Below are positions 1 to 11,356 of a stretch of 64,000 nt of DNA, piece by piece (position 1 is the first letter of the stretch; every line of letters starts with the position of its first letter). The notes under the pieces were generated by a model. That model had not been told where the DNA came from, did no database searches, and worked only from the letters and a program-made list of their open reading frames with translations. Position numbers and translations under genes: made by a program. The stretch is taken from assembly GCF_019112545.1 (NCBI RefSeq), contig NW_025064883.1:1190100-1254099 (forward strand). Reading direction: 5' to 3'. This DNA comes from Guyanagaster necrorhizus (Eukaryota; Basidiomycota; Agaricomycetes; Agaricales; Physalacriaceae).

Positions 1-600
1 GGAATATCTCGTCTGTCGTACGGGACGATGTTCCCATCAGGACTCTTGGAAGGGTCTTGGACGGGCACATCTCGCTTGTCATATGGCACGATGTTTCCGT
101 CGGGGCTTTTCGCAGCCAGCTGAACGAGAACATCACGTTTATCGTAAGGAACGATATTCCCGTCGGGACTTTTGGCAGCGTCTTGAACTGGGACATCAGC
201 GCGTTTGTCATACGGAACGATATTCCCATCAGGACTTTTGGCAGCGTCTTGAACTGGAACATCGGCACGTTTGTCATACGGAACGATATTCCCGTCAGGA
301 CTTTTGGCAGCGTCTTGAACTGGGACATCGGCGCGTTTGTCGTACAGAGTTATGACACCATCAATGCTTCTGGCTGGGATCTCGGGGGATATTTGCCTCT
401 TGGATACGTCAGCAGGGTATGCGGTGATGAGATCCAGAGGAGCTGGGGAGCGAGCAACGGCCTGGCGCTAAACAGCGAATCAACAAAATATATCCTGACA
501 TAGAGGCGAAATGGCTTACTTGTAGAAACAGAGGATGAGCAAGAACTTGAGATGCCAACAGGGTGGCGAATGATGCAAAGAGAGTCGCACGGGCGAGCAT
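1..600 (-). CDS. Secreted Kex2-processed repeat peptide precursor (partial)
   Basis: Exons 520-600 and <1-461; the gene runs off the left edge, giving at least 180 residues. Residues 1-21 form a good signal peptide (hydrophobic core ending SQVLA). The mature part is a tandem repeat: three units of 22 residues and two of 21, each ending in the dibasic Kex2 site KR (RR in the fifth), with the shared core SPDGNIVPYD; a sixth unit starts at the edge. An earlier KR (VSKR) precedes the first block. This is the layout of fungal KEP precursors, a class that includes pheromone precursors, surface-active repellents and the cyclic dikaritin RiPPs. Units 1-3 are identical as protein but differ at synonymous positions, which argues for selection on the peptide. 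Which class it belongs to cannot be told from here. The 58-nt intron is phase 0 and just downstream of the signal peptide. Confidence 0.8.
9..332 (-). repeat. Tandem 66/63-bp coding repeats with dibasic sites
   Basis: Five head-to-tail units read on the minus strand: 332-267, 266-201, 200-135 (66 bp each), 134-72 and 71-9 (63 bp each, lacking the first Ala codon). Each ends in codons for KR or RR. The first three are nearly identical in DNA; the last two have diverged in their first half (DVLVQLAA and DVPVQDPS) but keep the SPDGNIVPYD core. Confidence 0.9.
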
Positions 601-894
601 GATGAACGAACAAGTGGGGTCGAAGATGGAAAGAAGGTGAATCCTCAGGCGTCCAGGCCCGGTGAAGAAAATAAAACGACTGGAGAATAAACTGAAATGA
701 GCGTTGGAAATGTCGATGAAATATCGCTTACAAGGCTGAAGTGAAAGGGAAAGGAAGAATAGGGTGGGAACAAGTAGCTCTACTAGATTTTATACTAAGT
801 AGCCCCTGACAACGCGATCATCACCCGTGTGGTCATCTGTCATTTGTCCTCAATTTTCGCGGCCAACTCGGGAGTGCCTTATCTGACTCTTTTC

Positions 895-3188
895 ATGTCT
901 TCCGACCCCCGTTTCTCTCGACTACGGTCAGATCCACGATTTAGACGTCCTCGAAAAAATATTTCAAAGATTGTTATCGACGATCGCTTCAAATCCGTCT
1001 TTGCCCAAGAAAAAAAGCCCAAGAATAAATCCGCTGGTAAGGCAATTTATCTTTAACTTGGTCGAGATGTAACATTTATCATTCAATAGCCCGCGTTGAC
1101 AAGTACGGTCGCCGTCTCTCTGATAGTTATGAACAAGACAACCTGCGGCGGTTCTATCGACTGGAGAACGGAGATGAAGGCGGCGTCGAGGAACCAAAAC
1201 CGATAGATTATGCTCGAGGACAAGTGCTCTTGGAATCATCGGACGAGGAAGAATCGGAGAAAGAGGACGCTGAAAGTGACGCCGAAGATGGTTTTGTGAT
1301 ACTTGGCCGGAACGAAAATGAAGATGAAGAGGAACCGGAGATCGACTTGGATGAGTCGGAGTACGCCGACTTGTCCGCTCAAGCAGCAGCATACGCCAGA
1401 GATCACCCTGAAACTGAAGCTCAGGAAGGTGCAAGAACTCGTCGACTCGCAGCTGTGAACCTGGATTGGGACCACATTCGCGCCAGTCATCTATTTAAAG
1501 TCTGTTCTTCACTTGTTTCCCTCACCGCTCCTGCACTTGCTTCATCGTCCCGTGGTACTGAAAAATCAAAAAAACACGTCAACGCTACCAGCGAGATAGT
1601 TCGTGGTCAGGTGTTGAATGTTCGCGTCTATCCAAGCGAATTTGGGAAAGAACGTATGGCTCGCGAGGAGAGGGAGGGGCCGCCTGCTGAAGTCTTCAAG
1701 AAAAAGGAGAACGAGAGTGAGGAAGTCAACCACCGTAATATTTACGAGGTTGGCGATGAAAATGAATTGAACGAGGATGCTCTACGCAAATACCAGCTGG
1801 AACGTTTACGGTCAGACGTGTTGTTCCTGGACCGTTTCTATCCATGCTTATTTATGCCTGTCGCAGATATTACTACGCCGTCATTACCTGCGATTCTGTT
1901 GATGCAGCATCGCACATCTATGATGAGTTGGAGGGCACAGAGTTGGAGCGATCTGCAAATGTCTTTGACCTAAGCTTCGTACCAGAAGACATGGTTTTTG
2001 ACGATGAATTCAGGTAGTCATCATTCTTCGAAAGATATAAATGCTCACGATATATTAGGGATGAAACTATGGAGGATTCTTTTGCTACATATAAGGGACT
2101 TGACTTCGTCACAGACGTACGTCTTTCTATGTCTGTTGGGTAGCTTCTTGTCACTTATAATCTATCAGGCTCTACGACATTCTAAAGTAAAGCTAACTTG
2201 GGACGAGGACGACCCTGAGCGCAACCTAGTCACCCGACGGACATTATCTCGCAAGGAGATAGAAGACGGTCATTTCAACTCTTACCTTGCTTCTTCCTCA
2301 GAGTCTGAAGGGGAAGATGAACGACAAGACACCGCACAAAAGAAGTCCCAACAAAAAGCTCAATCACGAGATAAATTGCGTGCACTGCTATTGGGTGGAA
2401 ACGATGATTTGCCAGAGGGTTGGGCTCGAGCCGGCGACAAAGACGAGGGCTCTGATATCGATATGGAGATAACTTTCACCCCCGCGTTGTCGGAGTCTAA
2501 AGGTGACCAAGATGAAACCACGATCGAAAAATACCGGCGCAAAATGAAGGAAAAACGGAAGAACAAAGCTGAGCGGCGTGCTAAAGGACTAGAACCACCT
2601 CCAAAGGGCGACAGCGAACTTGGCAGGGACGACTTCTTCGATGCTGCCAGTGACGATGAGCCCGCACCTCCCCAAACCAAAGAATCCGTTAGCCTAGAAG
2701 AGCTCAAGAAACTGGCGGATGGAGACGAGGGACGGAAGCACTTCGATCTAAAAGCTGTACTGAAGGCTGAGAAGAAGTCAAAACGGAAGGATAAGAGGGG
2801 CAAGAAAGCTCGAGAACAAGACGCTAATGATGAGACTCAACCAGATTTCACACTCGATGTCAAAGATGTCCGCTTTAGTGTTCTTCACGAAGATCCCAAC
2901 TTTGCGATTGATCCTAGCAATCCTCAGTAAGTCTACTGCTTTAGTTTGGGGTCATCGATCTCACGATTTCTACATAGATTCAAGAGAACAAAAAGTATGT
3001 CTGCGTTGCTGGAAGAGGGGGGCAAGCGTAGGCAGGCGAATCGAGGCGAAAATGAGTCCTTGGATAAAACTCCAAAGAAAGGCGGGACGGGTGGTCACCG
3101 GAATCTGCAAAGTCTGGTTGAAAGTGTTAAACGAAAAAGTTCTCATCCTGCGCGGCGTGGAACGGGTAAACGCCAAAAAGTTTCATAG
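895..3188 (+). CDS. ESF1: ESF1-type pre-rRNA processing protein
   Basis: Six exons: 895-1036, 1090-1810, 1867-2013, 2059-2116, 2169-2926, 2978-3188; 678 residues. ESF1 is a nucleolar factor needed for 18S rRNA formation in the small-subunit processome. The N-terminus has the family's DPRF repeats and a VDKYGRRLSD...LRRFYRLE stretch, followed by a long acidic block, the WDHIRASHLFKV region, and a Lys/Glu-rich C-terminal half. The last splice joins FAIDPSNPQ to FKRTKSMSALLEEG, the NUC153 motif that ends ESF1 proteins. The start was chosen at MSSDPRF because it is the first ATG before the DPRF motif and lies about 300 bp from the divergent repeat-peptide gene. All five introns are GT-AG and phase-consistent. 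Confidence 0.92.
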
Positions 3189-3362
3189 ACTGGTGTTACA
3201 GATTTGTTTAGCTACTTGGTCATTTGCTCTGATACTTTTTTGCTTGGGAAACTGATAGAACGATCAGCTGGGCACACAACCAGCGATCATGTAATCTTCG
3301 CGTTCGAGAAATCTAGTTCTGGATGGGCGGCCTGGAATTTCTGAAGAGCCTATTTGGGGGAA

Positions 3363-4172
3363 TTAGAGAAAGGTCGCTGTTACCAATGACGAGTAATTGA
3401 CCTCCATCTTCTTGAGTTCATCGGACGTTGGTTTTCCCATTTGCTATATAGTCATAAGCGCAATACTCAAGATTGTAAGCATGGCCTACCTTCTGTTGGT
3501 TGTCAAACTAGTGGCCACGAAGACGTCGTTAGCAAAATCAGAAGATTTATTATTGCGTTACTTGCCATCATCTTCTCTACCATTCCCCTGCATGGATCAT
3601 TTAGAAGAAACAAAAACAGCAGGAAAGAATGTACCTTGTCTCTCCGTCAAGATCGCTGAGCTTGCTGGTTTCAGGTTCTATCTTGGTGGTATCGATCTTG
3701 GGATGATGGGTAAGGACGTTTCCCCACCATTGCTGCTTGTTCACTTTCTCAAGATGGATATAAATGGCCTCGTTGTCCTCTAATAAGAGATATAAGCATC
3801 TGCTCCGATGGCAACATTTCACTTACGAAGCGTCCAAGTGCTGTCATCCACCTTGATTTCCTTGCAAAGTTCGCCGTCGAGAATCTTCTCTTTCCCTTTC
3901 AGACCGACACTCAGTTTTTTCTTCTGAATAGTAACGGAGACATCTCTGCCACGGGTCCCCTTTGGAATGGGAACGACAATATCAACTTCACTTAGTTCTT
4001 GAGTCCAAGTGTACGGTAATTCTAGCATAGAAATATGAACGAACAAAACTATATGAAGCAGATAGGCCATACCAGCCTGCTCCCTGGCCTCCCTTGCGCG
4101 ATCTTCCTTGTCCTTTTTCTGCCGTTCCTCGGGCGAAAGTTTGTCGTATTCTTCGGCACTCATGGACGCCAT
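3363..4172 (-). CDS. nudC: NudC-type nuclear migration / CS-domain co-chaperone
   Basis: Exons in coding order 4073-4172, 3827-4021, 3635-3779, 3566-3587, 3490-3507, 3363-3443; 186 residues, the usual size for fungal NUDC. NudC proteins are Hsp90-linked co-chaperones required for dynein-dependent nuclear movement. The CS (p23-like) domain starts at [17 protein letters not shown] and runs to [11 protein letters not shown]. The family tail follows: [23 protein letters not shown], then GMVEKMM, FDNQQK and [15 protein letters not shown]. The tail is split over a 22-nt and an 18-nt microexon, and the intron between them starts with GC (GCAAGT) instead of GT. Convergent with ESF1 at a 174-bp distance. 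Confidence 0.9.
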
Positions 4173-4302
4173 CGGAGTAGATAATGAAAACTAGAAAATT
4201 AGAAAGGTCCATTGGCTGATTGGGCCGGGGTCCGTTGCTTGGATCAGATGCCCTCGCCAAATACGCTCGTAACGAGTTCACCCATCTTTCATTACACCTC
4301 CC

Positions 4303-4860
4303 ATGGCGGAGTTCACACCCAAAAGCCCGCTAAACAAAGCGACAACTGCCGGCTTACAGGCTGCTGCAGTCGGGACACTCGTTAGCGCTTTGCAAAATGC
4401 GCTTGGAAACCATTCATATGGTGCAGCGGGTGTGTTGACACGGACAGGCGGTACAATTGGTTTCTTTGGTGCGTAATAGTCTGTATTGCTGTAAGTGTGC
4501 GCTGAGTGTTCTGTAGCCGCTATGGGTGCTACTTTTGCATACACAGGCGCTGCTGTTGCCAACCAACGGCAGACGGACGACTCGTTGAACACCGCGGCTG
4601 GAGCCTGTGCTGCTGCATTTCTCGCCGGCCTACGAGGTATCTGATTCTTTGTTATACACTTTCAAATCCGCGATCTCATTGACATTGCAGCGCGTTCTTT
4701 TCCTGTCGCATTAGGTGGATGCGCGTTCATGGGTGCAGTCATGGGAACATATGACTATGCTGGCAAATTGGCATCAACGGAAGGAGGCCCAATAGATCCT
4801 GAAAAGCGGCGGAAATTCTTCAAGAACCCAGACTTGGTTGTAGATTTACCCTCAAAGTAA
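4303..4860 (+). CDS. NDUFA11: Mitochondrial complex I subunit, NDUFA11 / 21.3 kDa type
   Basis: Exons 4303-4468, 4517-4636, 4691-4860; 151 residues. It belongs to the Tim17/Tim22/NDUFA11 superfamily of small four-helix inner-membrane proteins. The glycine- and alanine-rich helices are visible (AGLQAAAVGTLVSALQNAL, GGTIGFFAAMGATFAYTGAAVA, AGACAAAFLAGL, ALGGCAFMGAVMGTYDYAG), and the tail PIDPEKRRKFFK is typical of the fungal complex I B14.7 subunit rather than of TIM22. No presequence is seen, as expected for this family. It is divergent from nudC with 130 bp between the start codons and convergent with the RAP1-like gene (59 bp gap). Confidence 0.82.
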
Positions 4861-4919
4861 ATTCATCATCGACAATGCAATCATACAATCAAGAAAACTA
4901 ATTATCATCACGCGGATAC

Positions 4920-7397
4920 CTACGTCCCGTCATTGTTACTTTCTGCAAGAAGTTCATAACGCCGCTGTATTTCGACATGGTGCTGGCAATGGAAGTCTGC
5001 CCATGATGCCGCCGTTTGGCAGGTCATCTTCTCAAATGATTACGACAAAAGGCATGAAGAATAGACTGAAGAGCTCACCTTGCTCGTCAGCTTTGCCCAA
5101 ATAACATCGGGTTCATCTTCATCCTCGTCTGCGCCGTCTAACGCAAAAAAATCAACAATAGCCTTCAGGTCCTCTTCAAAAAGGTTCCGTTGCGGCGGGC
5201 CTGTTTGGATATCAGCAGAAGGAAGAGGGCTTGCTGCTGCTGGCAGAGGAGCCTCCTCGATAAAAAGGTTTTGTTCGACAACTGGAGCTTTCTTCCTCTT
5301 CAGTCGTTGAGCGATGCCGACTCTCTTTCGGAGGGTTTCAATGTCAGTGCGAAATCCGTCATGCTTCTGGATCTGTTCGCGCCAGGATTTATTGGAATGA
5401 TGAGGCATCTTTTGGAAGATTAGTCTAGTTAGAATTACAAGGATGCGAGCAATACCTTCTTGAAAAGTCGGTCGGCAATAGCAATATTCGTGATATTAAT
5501 GTCACGTTTGAGGAGGACCTCAGCATAGGCTTGGACATATTCTCGCTCCTCTAGCGTGTACCGGTATCTCCCTTCGGAGAAAAGTACACGGGTATGTTCT
5601 GGTGGTGGTGAAGGCGATCTTAAGTCCTGACCCGAAGCAATAGGCCTCAGTGTTGGTTGACTATGGGTAGACTCGCATCCGGTCTTGCGCCGTTTCGGCA
5701 GTTTATCGTCTTCTTCTGGATTCAACCTCTTGTTTTGGGACATGCTCAGGTTCTCTTCTATCCATTTCCTCTCCACCTTTGCCTTTACCTCCGCCCTGAC
5801 TGGCGTACCACCCTGTTTGTGCTGCTTTTGATGTCCTTTGCGTTTATTCTGTAATTTGGGAGGTATATCGAAAAGGTAATCGGAATGGTCAAGAAGCCGC
5901 TTCGCGTTGACGCAGTCGGTCACAAACGACGCGTTGACAGCTGGTACATCATAGTAAACAGCTTCGCTGAGGTCGGTATTGAAAGTCTTGCACTTCTGAC
6001 TGAGGATGCAATAATCTGCGAGTTCTTTCTGGTGTGCCAGTTTACCTCCGTGTTTCTGCGAGGTTCGCATCAAGATATAGCGTAGTAAAATCAAAAAAAG
6101 TGGGTACCTTGATCTGGGCAGTAGTCACAGAACGCTGTGTACTAAATCCCATGTTTACTTCAACGAAAAAGTTCAAGCCTTCACCCGTCTCTGGATCAGT
6201 CAAGATATTCGAAGCAGGTGAGGCAGCGGTAGGTAATTGGGATGGCCTCGCAGATGGCATGGTAGGTGAGCGCGGGATAGGCGATTGATTTCTGGCGCTT
6301 TCCTTCGACGAGCTGAATTTCTGGGACGAGGATTGGATTGGTACGGAGGATTCCAGAGAGTGCGAGCGGGAAAGGGAAGTAGAAGTAGAACAGTCTAGTT
6401 GTTGTGCTTCACAATGGTAGGCGGGTGAACGCAATGAATGAGCTGAGTTATTGGGTGGAAAGGAAAATTGCTCTTGGGAAATTTGACCAAGGTGGTTTCT
6501 ACAAGAATCGACCAGTGCGCCATACAGAGGGTGTCGATGATCAGGCATAGACTGCTGCATCATATGGTTAATCAAATTCATTTGGTGGAAGAACTGTTGC
6601 ATCATGTCTGGATGCATCATGGGCGGTGGGAAAAAAGGCGGATTCGGTGCAGCAGAGCCGACAGAAGCTCCAGGCTGAGACATGATATTCTGGTACACTT
6701 GTGGAATATTCGAAGAGGTATCTGATAACGCTGGCGGAACAATAGAAACAGAAGTCTGAGTATCGTTCGCAGTACGTGGTGGAGAAGGATGACTTGTAGG
6801 AGATTCAGGCTTAGACTGAGCTGGGGATTTCGACGGAGTACGTTTTGTAGAGCTGCTCTTCATTGGAGATGGCCTGATATCAACGGGTGTTTCTCGGGGG
6901 GTAGGTAAGGGACTTCTTGCGTATGTTGATTAGACTGTTATGATACGCAGAATATCCTGGACTCACTTGACATCCTTCTCATCCGGTGAGCCGATGGGCA
7001 GCCCGTCGTCGTGGGTGGCACAACCCCCCCAGTTGTCGTCAGCTCCCAGCACTTTGCGAGTAGTAGAGCATTTTTGAACCCATTGGTGATTCAGAACGAT
7101 CTTGTCGGCATCGGTCCCCCAATCACGAATAAACTGGCGTCCAGTGTTAGACTGAGGGTGAACAAGAATATACTTTGCACTCCCGGGATCGTGGCAGAGC
7201 AAGGCGCCCAATTTCTGTACCAATATCAATGTGATGCAAACAGAGCAATCAGACGAGCATACCCTCAACAAGCGAAGCAATTTAGGGCGTCCGATGATAC
7301 CTCCGGCACCTGGATCAACAAAGATGGCACCAGCATCAAGAAATAGAGGAGAAACGGAATCATCAAGTGGCTGCGATGGCAATAATTTGACACTCAT
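4920..7397 (-). CDS. BRCT and Myb-domain protein, RAP1-like
   Basis: Exons 7263-7397, 6967-7214, 6108-6915, 5456-6055, 5079-5408, 4920-5027; 742 residues. Residues about 1-125 look like a BRCT domain ([12 protein letters not shown]...LNHQWVQKC). A long Ser/Pro/Gln-rich disordered stretch follows. Residues about 398-470 form a second BRCT-like block ([18 protein letters not shown]...[17 protein letters not shown]). Residues about 560-625 form a Rap1-type Myb helix bundle ([17 protein letters not shown]...[16 protein letters not shown]). A second Myb-like segment ([13 protein letters not shown]...[13 protein letters not shown]) ends the protein. BRCT followed by a Rap1-type Myb is the RAP1 architecture, so a telomere or shelterin role is inferred. 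No RCT domain was recognised, so orthology is not certain. Confidence 0.72.
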
Positions 7398-7624
7398 GGT
7401 GGTACATGAAGTGAAGAGAGCAAGAGAAAGTTAAAATGGACGTGACAGTCCAAACTTGAAATTCAGGTGTGATGCATAGCGTGGCATTACAAATCTTGTC
7501 AATCAAGCAAATTGGTACACTCATATAATCTCGAGTAAAAGGTGCATAGCATAACAGTAGCTGAGAGACATAATGAATGATATTGAGATAGTAACACCAA
7601 GTCCTCCAAAACAGCCACAGCCAC

Positions 7625-8163
7625 TTAACGGTAACTGTCACAGATATGAGAAAACGCAACAACCAATAAAACAAAAAAAAAACGAACCTCTTTTGCCTGC
7701 GAGCACGAGCACCAGCACCACCGAACTTTTTGGGCTCCATCCGTCTGGGGTCGGCAATCAACAGCGTTCGGTCATACGCTACCAGTTTCTTCTTCAACTC
7801 CAGTGCGCTGTAAGCGTCGATGTATTTTGCGTAGTATGCAACGAGAGCCTTGGCAATGGCCTGGCGGATAGCATACACTTGGGAGGTGTGTCCACCGCCC
7901 TTCACCCGGACACGAATATCAAGGGGAGTGAAAGCATCCTCGCCAGCAACGAGAACAGGCTCGTACACCTTTAGGCGAAGGATTTCGGGTTGGACGAGGT
8001 TGATGGGGGAGCCATTAATACGGATGAGTCCACGACCCTCCTTGGCATGGGCTACAGCAGTTGCTGTCTGTAGCACGAGTGTTACTAAGAACACCTTCAG
8101 AAAGACACACGAACGCACCTTCTTCTTTCCAAACGTCTGGACGGCTTTGGTTGCTGAAGCCAT
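7625..8163 (-). CDS. RPS16: 40S ribosomal protein S16 (uS9)
   Basis: Exons 8119-8163, 7688-8067, 7625-7634; 144 residues, the normal length. The sequence [26 protein letters not shown], the [21 protein letters not shown] block, [23 protein letters not shown] and [21 protein letters not shown] are diagnostic of eukaryotic S16. The conserved end SYR, which contacts decoded tRNA in the P site, is supplied by a 10-nt terminal exon (t TAC CGT TAA), so the long read-through frame of exon 2 is not the real C-terminus. Divergent from MRPL4. Confidence 0.95.
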
Positions 8164-8447
8164 TTTGCGAGATTAGGATAGTCGGTGGTCGACGGCCTAA
8201 CGATGAATCTAACAGAGAGACGTTAGAATAAATAAACAGCATGTCATCCGAAACAATAGGCTACCTACCTTGATCTTGACGTCGAGCCTGTCTGCGTGCA
8301 GTCGATGAGGGGAATATTGAGCCGTGGGAAGGACTCAAAAAACTGTACAGTTTCATATGCCGAAGCGGAAATATCCGGCCGAAATGTGCCGGCCGCTGAC
8401 ATAATAATCTTCTTCTTCCGATTCCTCCACAAGCGTAGTCGACTGCA

Positions 8448-9384
8448 ATGCTTAAGACAGTCAGACGTGTACGTTATCTGCAAATACTATCAGCATCTTC
8501 ACTTACACTGCGTTAGAGGTCGCCCAGGCAATTACTTCGCGCCAGGATTTCGCAAACGGTTCCTCGCCCAGCTGGAGTCGCGAGGCCTCGGTTGTCGTCG
8601 AGAGTCCAATCACGCGTGCCGGCGTCGCCACCTACAGGTGTGTGTTTGTATCCTTGACAAGGTATCTACGTGCTCACATAGTTTGGCATGTACAGCGGCC
8701 TCGCCTCTTGAACCCGTATACGTTTCGCTTAGCGCACCTTTTAAGCCCAAGCGCACAGATCCCGATCCACAAGAAACGCTGGTTGCTTTGGACCCCACTA
8801 TCTTCAATCACCCAATTCGACGTGATGTCCTCCATCTCTGTGTCGTGCAATATCGTGATTCCCTCCGCCAAGGCTCCGCAAATACCAAAACTCGTGGCGA
8901 AGTTCGTGGCTCGGGCAGGAAGATTCGTCCTCAAAAGGGCACTGGAAAAGCACGTCTTGGGGATGCCCAGAGTCCTATGCTCAGAGGTGGAGGTATCGCG
9001 TTCGGTCCCAAGCCTCGCGATTTCAGTACCAAGCTGCCCAGGAAAGTCATTCAGATGGGCATGCGGGTTGCGCTCAGCGCAAAAGTCAAGGAACAGCAGT
9101 TTGGTGTCATGTTCAGTATGGACTGGCCAGAACCCAAGACGAAGACCCTTGCCAAGAGACTGGAGGATCTCGGTCTGGATCAGACGTTGTTTGTCACCGG
9201 AGAGGAGGAGATTCCTGTAACTTTGGAAAGAGCCATTCGAAACATCCCAAAGGTGAAGCTGACGACATCAAATGCGCTGACCGTTCACGAGTTGCTCAAA
9301 TGGCGACGCATAATGCTCGACGCCAAAGCGGTGGACTTTTTTGAACGGACATTGTCACGAATTCCCCCTACTGCAGCGCACTAA
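8448..9384 (+). CDS. MRPL4: Mitochondrial large-subunit ribosomal protein uL4m
   Basis: Exons 8448-8468, 8517-8637, 8696-9384; 276 residues. The first about 55 residues are rich in Arg, Ser and Pro without acids, a mitochondrial presequence, and are produced only if the first two short exons are spliced as given. The uL4 core is clear: IRRDVLHLCVVQYRDSLRQG, the loop KTRGEVRGSGRKIRPQKGTGKARLGDAQSPMLRGGG, then AFGPKPRDFSTKLPRK and the C-terminal ALTVHELLKWRRIMLDAKAV. The short exon 1 encodes only MLKTVRR. Confidence 0.9.
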
Positions 9385-9457
9385 TACATTTTGTTTCGTT
9401 CGTTCCGGACCAAAATGTTTACCAAGAAATAAGGTTACATAAGTAGGCATCACTATA

Positions 9458-10915
9458 CTACATATATGTAGCAGGAGGATCCTCACCATAAAACTCGTCT
9501 TCGGATTCAAATGCATCATACTCTTCTTCACCCCATTCCTCATACTCAGGCTCCCATTCATGCACATCTTCGTCCATCTCCTCCTCATCCTGGTCCCCGA
9601 AAAGGTGGTCATCTATCATATCACCCATTGATTGTATCAGACCAGCTGAGCCATCACTCTCTGCAACGCAAATGCGCACATCCTGGATAAATGACTGGAT
9701 GGCTTTAGAAAATTCTTCGGAATGCGCTTGTTCGACTTCAAGTGTGAAACGAGGACATCCGGCTGCAACACGACGCTCAGCGAGCTGTAGTAGCTGGAAC
9801 GCGCTCTGCGTGTATTCTCCTTCCGTAGAAAAGAAGACAGAGGATAGATGAGGAAAAGAGGAGAATGAAGATGACGGGGGGTCGTCTGGTGAAATTCCTG
9901 TAATATGTTGTATATCCAACTCAGATGACATGTCCACCAACTCCAAATGTCTCAGCTCCTTCAGCGAGAGGAAGAACTCTTTATCCGCCAATGTTACAGC
10001 ACAACGTTGGATACGCAGCGTCTGCAACTTGGCCAGCTCCCCAAAGTGAACATTAAAGCCGATATCCAAGACGGTATTGCCGACCACCTCTAGATATTCC
10101 AGGTTTGGAATACATAATGAACTAAGAACGCAGTCACACGAGCCCGTGCCATTGCTATGCGGGTGATACAAAGAGACTGCTAGGGATTTCAAAGAAGTTG
10201 GCACGGTGATGATGAAAGGAGTGTCATCTTCATTTCCGAAATCCAGTTGCTCGTTTGTATCAAACCCGTGTAGGATAAGTGTTTCAAGACATGGCGATTC
10301 GAAAAACAAATTCTTGATGTCTGCATGGGTCGGAGAATAATTGCTGAGCTCCAGTGTGGTGAGACTGGTCCTTGAAGAAACGACATTTATGAGATGTCCC
10401 TGAGTATTAAAATGACAAAGGGAGTTGGCACTCGCAAAGAGTGGAAAAGGTCCCGGTAATGGCCACAGATAACCTATGACATTGACAGAAAGGCTAGTGA
10501 GATTTGTGGCGGAGATGAAGTGGTAAGCATCCGAAAATATGGTGTAGGTACTGAAATGTGCCACAGTCATCGCCAAAGTCCGAACGCGAGAGATGTGTGG
10601 TGCAGTTATCACAGCGGCTTCGCGGGCAGAACTCACGGAATCAGCGTTAAGTGCCTTGATATCTAAGTCGATGAGGCGGCCCTTTGACCGTTCTAAGAAT
10701 GCCTGGGCAGCTGGAATGTGTCGTTCCAAGGAAATGTGAATGGTGGTCCATAATTCAGAGGCCTCGATAGCAACATTTCGCCAGTGGCGACAGACGCTGC
10801 ATATCAGAGCCAGGAGGGGCTGATGTTCGTCGGACGACAAGTTACGAATACCGGGAGAGAATATCAAGGCGAGAAGTTCGTCAGGAAGCTGGTTTATCTT
10901 TGAGACAGCCGCCAT
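9458..10915 (-). CDS. F-box protein with LRR-like C-terminal half
   Basis: Single coding exon, 485 residues. Residues about 5-60 are an F-box (INQLPDELLALIF...LLALICSVCRHWRNVAIEASELW), the part that would bind Skp1 in an SCF ubiquitin ligase. The rest has irregular leucine-rich strands (LETLILHGF, LEYLEVVG, LQTLRIQRC, LRHLELVDM), and the end is very acidic. The start MAAVSK was chosen over an in-frame ATG at 10996 because the segment 10922-10969 reads as a 5' UTR intron (GTACGA...CCCAG) and a TATA-like box lies just upstream. It is a tandem paralog of the next gene. The substrate is unknown. Confidence 0.78.
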   Translation of the reverse strand: MAAVSKINQLPDELLALIFSPGIRNLSSDEHQPLLALICSVCRHWRNVAIEASELWTTIHISLERHIPAAQAFLERSKGRLIDLDIKALNADSVSSAREAAVITAPHISRVRTLAMTVAHFSTYTIFSDAYHFISATNLTSLSVNVIGYLWPLPGPFPLFASANSLCHFNTQGHLINVVSSRTSLTTLELSNYSPTHADIKNLFFESPCLETLILHGFDTNEQLDFGNEDDTPFIITVPTSLKSLAVSLYHPHSNGTGSCDCVLSSLCIPNLEYLEVVGNTVLDIGFNVHFGELAKLQTLRIQRCAVTLADKEFFLSLKELRHLELVDMSSELDIQHITGISPDDPPSSSFSSFPHLSSVFFSTEGEYTQSAFQLLQLAERRVAAGCPRFTLEVEQAHSEEFSKAIQSFIQDVRICVAESDGSAGLIQSMGDMIDDHLFGDQDEEEMDEDVHEWEPEYEEWGEEEYDAFESEDEFYGEDPPATYM

Positions 10916-11356
10916 ATCTGACTGGGAAGAACATAAATGACCGGAATAGAGAAAGACAGGTTTTCGTACTTTCAAAGTGATGAGAGCAAACTTCAAGCAA
11001 AGAGATTTATAAGGGCTCCGAGAAGAAAAGTGGCGGCTAGGATAAGGACGAATTTCAATTTGCGCACTGGCCAGACTTCACTGCACGTGACGTAGAGTAG
11101 TTCAACTTGGTTACATTCTTCAAGTTGATAAATATGACACTGATCTCCTCAAAGCACGTCACAGACAGCACCACTAGTCTGGAATAGAGAAGTCTACCTA
11201 ACGCAAAAGCCCCCGAGGTTACCGATGAGCAGCTCCGCCTCCGAATGACACCCATAAATTCATCGGAAAATTACATATACTTACATCTCTTCACTAAAGG
11301 ATGGTCAATATCACGTTTCTTTCCACACGCAAAAGTTCGAGATGTAACCTCACCGT
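10916..11356. other. Intergenic region between the two F-box genes
   Basis: About 440 bp. The left part holds the predicted 5' UTR intron (10922-10969) and TATA-like box of the first F-box gene. The remainder shows no coding frame, repeat or RNA signature that I can support. Confidence 0.5.
11005..11013 (-). promoter_or_regulatory. TATA-like box of the first F-box gene
   Basis: TTATAAAT on the minus strand, about 90 bp before the ATG at 10915 and upstream of the predicted 5' UTR intron. Position and motif only; no transcript data. Confidence 0.35.

Noticed and set aside
7416..8118. Long minus frame read through the RPS16 introns as a membrane protein
   Set aside because: The hydrophobic extension is intron translation; splicing to the 10-nt last exon gives the standard RPS16 end.
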